Positions 8,201-13,148 of a stretch of DNA of 13,148 bases are shown piece after piece; position 1 is the first letter of the stretch, and each line of letters starts with the position of its first letter. The DNA is taken from the NCBI GenBank assembly GCA_964236445.1, contig CAXSDR010000104.1, positions 1-13,148 on the forward strand. The letters are read 5' to 3'. The notes under the pieces were generated by a model, which saw only the letters and a program-made list of their open reading frames with translations, was not told the origin of the DNA and made no database searches. This DNA comes from CAXSDR01 sp964236445. GTDB taxonomy: Bacteria; Actinomycetota; Actinomycetes; Motilibacterales; Motilibacteraceae. A program made the position numbers and the translations under genes.

Positions 8201-10883
8201 GACGGGTGCTGTCGAGTTCGCGAGCTTCACGGCACTTCCCAGCGGGGAACGACAGTGGGCAGTACACGCGACCACCCGGATCCACAGCCACTGCGCGGCC
8301 AAGCAACGCCTCGATCTTCAGAACGTGGCCTCCTCGGTCGGGCCGGTGATCGGGCATACGGAGTTCTACGAGTTCACTCGGAGCTTGGGGTTCGAGTACG
8401 GGCCGAGTTTCCAGGCGGTGCAGAGTGTGCGTGTCGGGGACGGGGTCGCGGTCGCCGCTATCCGAGTACCCGACCCGATCACCGGCCAGCTCGATGCCTA
8501 CACGTTCCACCCCAGCCTGCTCGATGCAGCGTTCCAGGTCCTGATCACTGCCGCCCTGACCCAGCGCAACGACGGGCACACTGACCCCTACCTGCCCGTC
8601 GGTGTGGACCGGATCACGATCCTCGCGCCGGCTGTCGAGAACATGGTCGTCGTAGCACGCGTCGTGTCCAGCGACGCTCAGCTGCTCGTCAGTGACGTCA
8701 GCGTGTGCGCACCTGACGGGCAGTGCCTCGTGCAGATCGAGGGCTTCCGGGCCCAGTCGCTGGAGTCAGCCGTGAGCCTGACCCCCGAGCGGATCGACGC
8801 TGGCCTGCTGGCGCTCGAATGGGATGAGGTCGCCGCCGGCGCCGAGCCGGATCCCGCGACGGAGGACGCGCCGCCCGCCGGTCCGATGACGGACTCAACG
8901 TGGTTGATCTTCGCCGACGCTGGCGGCGCGGCAGCGCGCCTTGCAGTCGAGGCCGGCCGGGCGGGGCACGCGGTGGCGCTCGTCACCCACCAGCCTGTTG
9001 AGGAGATGCTCGCCGTAGCCGACGGTGCCTACGTCGTCGATAGAGCCGATCCCGGCCATTACATCTCGCTTCTGGAGAGCCTGAAGTGGGCGAATATCAC
9101 CAGGGTCATCCATGCCTGGAGCCTTGACATCCGGTTCGATCCGCAGGCCTCGGCTACGCAGCTCGAGGGCGAGCAAGAGCTAGGCGTTCTGTCCGTCATG
9201 TATCTCATGCAGGCACTGGCGGCTGCGCGCGGCCAGGTCCCGCAGGTGTGGCTGATCACTCGGGGCGCAGTCTCACTGCCGACCGAGACGAACAGCCCAA
9301 ATGTTGCAGCGGCACCGCTGTGGGGGTTGGGACGAGTCATCGGCCACCAGGAATTCACGTCGATGTGGGGTGGACTCGTCGACTTCGACCCCACGGAAGA
9401 CCCCGATGAAACGCGCCTGCTGCTGCACGACATCGAGAAGAGTGCTGGTGAGGACCAACTCGCCTACCGCCAGGGGCGCCGATTCGCGGCGCGCCTGCGG
9501 CCTTGCCGTGCTCTGAGCACCCCCGTGCCGGGCGGATTGCGACCGGATCGCAGCTATCTCGTCACGGGAGGCCTGGGAGCCCTCGGCTTGATTGTTGCCA
9601 AGGTCCTCAGCGACCGCGGCGCCCGACACATTGTCCTCGCGGGTCGCACCCGGCTGCCGCCGTCTCAAGCGTGGGGGGACCTGCCTGACGACCACTCGAA
9701 CCGGGCCGCCATCAGCGCGATGCAAAGACTTCAAGACAGCGGGACCGCAGTGGAGTACGTCGCCGTCGACGTCACCGATGAAGGGGCGCTGACTGCTTGG
9801 CTGCGGGAGCGCGGTGCGGTCGGTCACCCCGAGCTGGCCGGCGTCGTGCACGCGGCCGGCGCCGTCGATGACCAGCTCCTGGTCAAGATGGACGGCGAGC
9901 GCTTCAGCAGGGTGTTGCGCCCCAAGCTGATGGGTGCATGGAACCTGCACCGCGCCCTGGAAGCGAGCCCGCTCGACTTCTTCATCATGTTCTCGTCCAC
10001 CGGTTCCGTGATCACGTCCCCAGGGCAGGCCAACTACGCCTCCGGCAACGCCTTCCTCGACGCTCTGTCCCACCATCGGCGAGCGGCCGGACTGCCAGCA
10101 ACCAGCATCGGATGGGGCCCCTGGTCGGTCGGCATGGTCGAGGATCTCGACCTCGAGCAGATGTACACGCGCAAGGGAATCGACCTCATCACACCTGCCG
10201 CTGGAAGCCAGATCCTGGGACGCCTGATCGGGCAGAAGGTGCCCCACGTGCTCGCTATCACCGCCGACTGGGCGAAGGTCCGGGAAAGCTCCGTGGGAGG
10301 CCTCTTGCCGGCGATGTACCGCGACCTCGGAACGGTCGGCGACAACGCCGACCGAGCGGGTGCCGCCGCCGCGGCCGACGCACTGCTTGCGCGCCTGGCC
10401 GCCCTTCCCGAGACGGACCGCGGCCGCGAACTCGCCAAGCACTTGCGCGACGTCACCGCTCTCGTCATGGGCATCGACTCCGACGCGCTGGGGCTGGACG
10501 AGGCCTTGAGCGGTCTTGGAATGGACTCCATGATGGCGATCGAGGTCAAGCACCGGGTCGAAGCCGGCCTACACGTCGAGGTGTCGGTCCTGGATCTGCT
10601 GCAGGGGGGGACCATCGGCACGCTCTCCACGCGCCTTCTCAGCCAGCTACCCATGACCCCGCCGGCCCAGGAGTCGACTGGCGCCGGAGCCGACCGGGCA
10701 GATATCGACCTCGACAAGGAGCTCGACAAGTTAATCGCCGATCTTTCACCGGAAGACCTCGATCGGCTCGTTGCCCAGCTGGAGGACGACGAGGCCGCAG
10801 CTACGCCGATTCAGGTTGACCGCCGGCCGCCAGCGCCCGAGATGGCGCCTGCGGACGACCCAAGGCATCCACCGCGCAGCTAG
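5229..10883 (+). CDS. Type I polyketide synthase, single module KS-AT-DH-KR-ACP
   Basis: The 1884-residue megasynthase begins almost directly with the ketosynthase, so no docking or loading domain precedes it. KS (about 12-436): C185 in DTACSGS, H320 in HGTGTP, H360 in KTNLGH. AT (about 540-850): S634 in GHSTGE, H737 in VPYHSHYM, and YRSNLQ carrying the likely carboxylate-binding Arg. DH (about 915-1180): H933 in HKVQGTTLMP and D1099 in HPSLLDAAFQ. A KR structural half (about 1220-1425) is followed directly by the catalytic KR: TGGLGALG from 1446, S1590, Y1603, N1607, and VDD (1546-1548) in the B-type position. There is no ER. ACP (about 1733-1807): S1767 in GMDSMM. A tail (1808-1884) has an acidic amphipathic segment; no TE. 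All active sites look intact. With one ACP and no loading unit, iterative action is likely but inferred; the product is unknown. The ATG at 5229 overlaps the thioesterase stop; the TTG at 5226 is not needed. Confidence 0.96.
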   Translation: MTSQTPEASREPIAIVGIGCHLPGGASSPAKFWDLLASGTDATREAPPDRWDMAKFYDPDANKLGKMTTHRGGFLDRVDEFDASFFGIAPREAIWLDPQQRLLLRAAWEALEDAGQDVAALAGTATGVYMGGFTLDYQLLQNYGIQSRYEMQAHSATGMMMTMLANRLSYSFDFRGPSMAVDTACSGSLVAVHLAAQAIWNGECSLALAGGVNVMLAPNMTIAESKGGFLSPDGRCKSFSAAANGYARGEGAGVVVLKPLSQAQKDGDSVYAAVLGTAVTQDGHTSGITVPNGHAQEAAMRAAYARAGVKPAQVHYVEAHGTGTPVGDPIEAAAIGHVLSEGRAEDDPVVVGSVKTNLGHLEAAAGVTGLIKTAMMLKRGEIPKNLHFDVPNPNIPFDELHMRVPTSMQAWPANDEFRYAGVNSFGFGGTNAHVVLRDVTDSTFPSPRQGDSRPRLLPLSARDPEALKDLASSMATFLTGDASRFDDVVHSCSRRRTHHEYRLALSVSTHLQAAEQLSTFAEGHTTPGAATGRAPASERPKLAFVCSGMGPQWWGMARELLESEPIFRNAVERCDAELAKYTGWSLTEAMLADEAHSRMAETEVAQPANFAVQVGLGELWRSWGIVPDAIVGHSTGEVAAHYLAGVLSFEDAVKVNYYRSNLQQRTTGTGRMLAVGLSPETLNQVVAGAGPLVSVAAINGPSAVTLAGDETVLAGMASQLETFGIFHRFLQVKVPYHSHYMDPLHDDLIAGLQDLNPSPGQIPLYSTVTGTVLDGPTADASYWWRNVRATVLFQAAFSQMVADGYTQFVELGPHPVLASSMRQLMSSAGTEGLLVPSMRRGTDEAEQLRQSLGLLHCHGQQVDWDNVNGPAAVYIKLPTYPWQVRSYWNESVEAAEDRHYVETHPLLGQRMNAPHATWEHELNPGPSGYLADHKVQGTTLMPAAGFIEMAFAAARQTYGETDLCLQELDLRRALVLSPTADPRVRTTLIRETGAVEFASFTALPSGERQWAVHATTRIHSHCAAKQRLDLQNVASSVGPVIGHTEFYEFTRSLGFEYGPSFQAVQSVRVGDGVAVAAIRVPDPITGQLDAYTFHPSLLDAAFQVLITAALTQRNDGHTDPYLPVGVDRITILAPAVENMVVVARVVSSDAQLLVSDVSVCAPDGQCLVQIEGFRAQSLESAVSLTPERIDAGLLALEWDEVAAGAEPDPATEDAPPAGPMTDSTWLIFADAGGAAARLAVEAGRAGHAVALVTHQPVEEMLAVADGAYVVDRADPGHYISLLESLKWANITRVIHAWSLDIRFDPQASATQLEGEQELGVLSVMYLMQALAAARGQVPQVWLITRGAVSLPTETNSPNVAAAPLWGLGRVIGHQEFTSMWGGLVDFDPTEDPDETRLLLHDIEKSAGEDQLAYRQGRRFAARLRPCRALSTPVPGGLRPDRSYLVTGGLGALGLIVAKVLSDRGARHIVLAGRTRLPPSQAWGDLPDDHSNRAAISAMQRLQDSGTAVEYVAVDVTDEGALTAWLRERGAVGHPELAGVVHAAGAVDDQLLVKMDGERFSRVLRPKLMGAWNLHRALEASPLDFFIMFSSTGSVITSPGQANYASGNAFLDALSHHRRAAGLPATSIGWGPWSVGMVEDLDLEQMYTRKGIDLITPAAGSQILGRLIGQKVPHVLAITADWAKVRESSVGGLLPAMYRDLGTVGDNADRAGAAAAADALLARLAALPETDRGRELAKHLRDVTALVMGIDSDALGLDEALSGLGMDSMMAIEVKHRVEAGLHVEVSVLDLLQGGTIGTLSTRLLSQLPMTPPAQESTGAGADRADIDLDKELDKLIADLSPEDLDRLVAQLEDDEAAATPIQVDRRPPAPEMAPADDPRHPPRS

Positions 10884-11314
10884 GTGATGAAGCCAACTCA
10901 GGAGTCGCGGCCTGGCCAAGGTCTGTCGGCCTGTCACGGACCTGTCCGACGACGAAGACCTTGCCTTCAGCCGGCGGCCCAGCCCTGACGTGGGCACTGT
11001 CGACTACCCGCTTTGACGGGATGGCTGCCGACTCGCGCGAAGCGGTCATTGCGGTGAGGGTGTTGACTCCTTGAACCCGAGCATGCAGCACGAAGGCGCG
11101 CTGGACGTCGTCCAGGAGGGGTGTCGGGACCCGGGCCGGCACGGTTGTGCGAGGCCGCAGTCGATGATCAGCGGGACCGCAAGATCGCCTTCGCTCTGCG
11201 GAGCCCTTTGACTTGCTGCTCTCGCTAGTCCAGCTTCTGCGAAGCTCCTCCCGCTGCTGCACACTCGAAGTCGACGCACCTGCCGACGTGTGCACCGTCC
11301 TGGGAGACCGACAC
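10884..11314. other. Gene-poor stretch with possible degraded minus-strand coding remnant
   Basis: No intact gene is convincing in these 431 nt. On the minus strand, one open frame (about 10950-11150) contains LLDDVQRAFVLHARVQG and, further on, RVVDSAHVRAGPP; an adjacent frame (about 11150-11200) reads EGDLAVPLIIDCGL, as if one protein had been broken by a frameshift. VVDSAHVRA is faintly like the DSxHVRA stretch around the first catalytic Asp of IS5-type transposases, but the residues that should follow are absent. I do not recognise the rest. The frame would run into the 3' end of the PKS, so it is not an intact gene. No terminator with a clear hairpin was found after the PKS. Confidence 0.25.
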
Positions 11315-11488
11315 ATGCCATCGAGCGGACGTGCTGAGTCGCTCGTCCTGGGACCAGATGACGGCGAGTCAGCCTCCCGGCGGTTGCGTGCGCTGCCGTC
11401 ACCACCCTCGTCGTGGGGTGGCTGGGCGCTCGTGGTTCTGGGGCTGGTGGCGGTCGGGTCGACGCTGTGGCCTCACCTGCGACCGTGA
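11315..11488 (+). CDS. Short membrane ORF, probably the N-terminal part of a split gene
   Basis: ATG at 11315 is preceded by GGGAGA (11302-11307), a reasonable ribosome binding site. The 57-residue product has a polar N-terminus and one hydrophobic helix near its end (GGWALVVLGLVAVGSTLWP, about residues 34-52), stopping at TGA 11486-11488 just after the helix. The next open frame is in the same phase, only 5 codons downstream, and encodes a cysteine-rich domain lacking its own export signal. This layout looks like a single anchored extracytoplasmic protein interrupted by a nonsense codon. A genuine small membrane protein remains possible. Confidence 0.4.
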   Translation: MPSSGRAESLVLGPDDGESASRRLRALPSPPSSWGGWALVVLGLVAVGSTLWPHLRP

Positions 11489-11503
11489 CCCTCTCCCCGA
11501 CCG

Positions 11504-12295
11504 GTGCCTTCTGCGGTGAGCTCGACGCTTCGCTATCGCGGCGTCGAGCTCGTGGTCCCCACCGGCTGGCTGCGGTCCGGCACCGCCGACTGCCCGGCTC
11601 TCGACACGGCCGGTGTCGCGCCGTGGCGCGACCTGCACGGCGTTCCGGCGTGCGGCCCGGGCCACCGAGGGACAGTAGTTGTTCTCGCGCCCTACGACAC
11701 GGCGCGCCCGCCAGAGGTGTCGGTCGGGGCGGACGCCGCCGGGCGGACGTACGCGCAACGACTGGTGCCCGAGCGCGGCGTGGTCATCAGCATCGCCACG
11801 AATGATGCGCTAGCGGCGACTCGGGTGCTGTCGAGCCTGCATGTGCTGCGTGAGGGCGACATCGTCGGCGGCTGCCCGGCAGCAGCGCTCAAGCTTCCGG
11901 TCGCTCGCGGCTCCTTCGCGGCCGTCAACGCCGATCCGAAGGTCGTACGCGGCGCCACCGTCTGCGGCTACGCCGGGGCATGGCTGGGAGCGGTCACGAC
12001 GCTCGATGCGGTCCACGCGGTGCGGCTGGTGAAAGACGTGAACGCCGCTGGACCGCCGCCACCCCGTTCGGCCTGCCGCGAGCATGACCTCACAGGGGCA
12101 CGCACCCACGGCTGGCTCACCTATCTCGACACGACGCCGGGCACGACAGCCCTGCTCGTCCTGCAGCGCTGCGTGGGCGAGCCGGGCGGTGCCGTCCTCA
12201 TCACCGGTGAGCCGACCCGCGCCACCACCGAAGCGCTGTGGCGCGACATGGTCGCCACGGGCCCCGACAACGGTGTGACGCCGAGCTATCCGTGA
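11504..12295 (+). CDS. Hypothetical protein, probable extracytoplasmic domain of a split gene
   Basis: The 263-residue frame has G/C-ending codon use typical of the neighbours, so it is or recently was coding. I do not recognise a named family. The segment LRYRGVELVVPTGW (about residues 9-22) is of the kind found just after the membrane anchor in actinobacterial exported proteins of unknown function. Six cysteines (in TADCPA, PACGPG, GGCPA, TVCGY, SACRE and LQRCVG) suggest disulfides, hence location outside the membrane, yet no signal peptide is present. The GTG at 11504 has no Shine-Dalgarno sequence. Upstream, in the same phase and 5 codons away, is an ORF ending in a transmembrane helix with a proper ribosome binding site; the two together would make a protein of about 325 residues. 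Either a nonsense mutation or a sequencing error is likely. Confidence 0.6.
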   Translation: MPSAVSSTLRYRGVELVVPTGWLRSGTADCPALDTAGVAPWRDLHGVPACGPGHRGTVVVLAPYDTARPPEVSVGADAAGRTYAQRLVPERGVVISIATNDALAATRVLSSLHVLREGDIVGGCPAAALKLPVARGSFAAVNADPKVVRGATVCGYAGAWLGAVTTLDAVHAVRLVKDVNAAGPPPPRSACREHDLTGARTHGWLTYLDTTPGTTALLVLQRCVGEPGGAVLITGEPTRATTEALWRDMVATGPDNGVTPSYP

Positions 12296-12341
12296 CCGGT
12301 CGCCCGCTTCGAATGGGCTTGATTTCACGCGGCATCGACAG

Positions 12342-13081
12342 TCTGCCGGCGGGCCGACGATCTCTGGCAACGGCCGCTTCGTCGCCTATTGCGCCATCAC
12401 GCAATCGGCGCAGTTCGAGGACCTGCAAATATCCGGACCGATCTCAAGACAGGGCGGGTGCAACTCGTCAGTGGCACCAGCGAGGGAGTGATGGGGAACG
12501 ACGGATCGAAGAACCCCTCGATCAGCGATGACGGCAACCTCATCGCGTTTGCATCCCCCGCGCGCAACCTCATCGACGGAGGTGGCGTGTTTGTCCTCTA
12601 CCTCGAGAACATGGCGACGGGCAGCGTCCGCATGGTCGGCCAGAGTGGTTTCGAGTACCAGCCAGGCGGTGCTCCCGAGGTCCGAACGGCGATCTCCGGT
12701 CGGGCGCGCGTCCTCGCCTATGAGCGGCTGGTCTTCAGCCATGACCCGTTGGACACCATTTTCCGGGGGCCCGTGATGGTGACCGACCTGCGGTATGGCG
12801 GGGAACACGAGGTGGGCCTTTCCCCTGATCCCGAGGTGTCAAGCACCGCGTTGCATCCGTCGATCTCCGACGACGGGACCTACCTTGCCTTCGATTCCGA
12901 CGCCTCCGATCTCGTCCCCGATGACCCCGATGGACCTGGCCGCGATGTCTTCCGTACCAACCTGCGCACCGGGAGCGCGGCGTCGTCCAGCCCCATCCCG
13001 CGGGGAAGCTATGACAAGCGTGACCGACGCTGCGACTCCCAGGCCGGCTATGACCGCGACCGTCGGGATCGCGCTGTGTGA
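12342..13081 (+). pseudogene. PD40/TolB-like beta-propeller protein remnant, frameshifted
   Basis: Three blade repeats of the WD40-like (PD40) type can be read: PTISGNGRFVAY (phase of 12357), PSISDDGNLIAF and PSISDDGTYLAF (phase of 12389), each followed some 25-30 residues later by a blade end such as RTDLKTG, LENMATG or RTNLRTG. Blade one starts in one phase and its end, IRTDLKTG, is in another, so a one-base shift lies near 12420-12432 (around FEDLQ). The preceding blades and any signal peptide are missing, and no ribosome binding site or start was found. After about 12980 the propeller pattern fades and the frame stops at 13081. Such proteins are usually exported or periplasmic-like binding modules. 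It could be a live gene starting at ATG 12389 only if half a blade were dispensable, which is unlikely. Confidence 0.55.
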
Positions 13082-13148
13082 CCCCTGGATTCCCACTAGA
13101 TGATCGATTCCAAGGGGTCAGTGGTCGTAGGCGAGCAGCGATCGCTTG
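13082..13148. other. Window end, nothing recognised
   Basis: These last 67 nt after the propeller remnant contain no feature I can support; no tRNA 3'-end copy or att-like repeat is present. Confidence 0.4.

Noticed and set aside
8890..9540. Possible enoylreductase domain between DH and KR
   Set aside because: The segment has the KR structural-half signature (TWLIFAD, PLWGLGRVIGHQEF) and joins directly to the KR; no ER NADPH motif is seen.
5229..10883. Assignment as a 6-methylsalicylic acid synthase
   Set aside because: Only the domain order agrees; the AT and KS motifs differ from what I know of those enzymes, so no product is claimed.
1..13148. CRISPR array, integrase, complete insertion sequence or att repeat
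   Set aside because: No regularly spaced direct repeats, no intact recombinase or transposase, and no second copy of the tRNA-Ala 3' end were seen.

Overview
The window is chromosomal DNA from a high-GC actinobacterium. Codons are strongly G/C-ending, GTG and TTG starts occur, and the block nadD - LytR/LCP-like gene - rsfS - histidine phosphatase - tRNA-Ala is an arrangement known from actinobacteria. A Nocardioides-like or related lineage is a reasonable guess, but nothing here fixes the genus.

Region by region: (1) 1-663, minus strand, holds the 5' part of an EAL/HDOD-type signalling gene that runs off the left edge. A 204-bp divergent spacer with a 7-bp inverted repeat follows. (2) 868-3859, plus strand, is a compact housekeeping run: nadD (NAD synthesis), a membrane-anchored degenerate LCP/LytR_C protein, rsfS (ribosome silencing factor) and a histidine-phosphatase gene. 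Two junctions are 4-nt GTGA overlaps; a 78-nt gap precedes rsfS. (3) 3963-4035 is a complete tRNA-Ala(GGC), with a candidate hairpin and -10 box in front of it. (4) 4240-10883 is the accessory core. A type II thioesterase is translationally coupled (TGATG) to a single 1884-residue type I polyketide synthase of order KS-AT-DH-KR-ACP, without ER, thioesterase or loading domains. No phosphopantetheinyl transferase, transporter, regulator or tailoring gene accompanies them in the window. (5) 10884-13148 is a decayed-looking zone. It has about 430 bp without a credible intact gene, a probable membrane-anchored protein cut in two by an in-frame TGA, and a PD40 beta-propeller gene with a visible frameshift and no recognisable start.

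How they might work together: the PKS has one complete condensing and partly reducing module and one carrier domain, so if it acts alone it should work iteratively, giving a hydroxylated or unsaturated chain. The upstream thioesterase could edit misloaded carrier protein or release the product. The tRNA-Ala on one side and gene wreckage on the other are consistent with the PKS pair being an inserted accessory locus, but no att repeat or integrase is visible, so this is inference. The most interesting points are the minimal TEII/PKS pair, a matching helical segment at the thioesterase N-terminus and the PKS C-terminus, unusual AT motifs, and an LCP protein lacking the usual arginine motifs.
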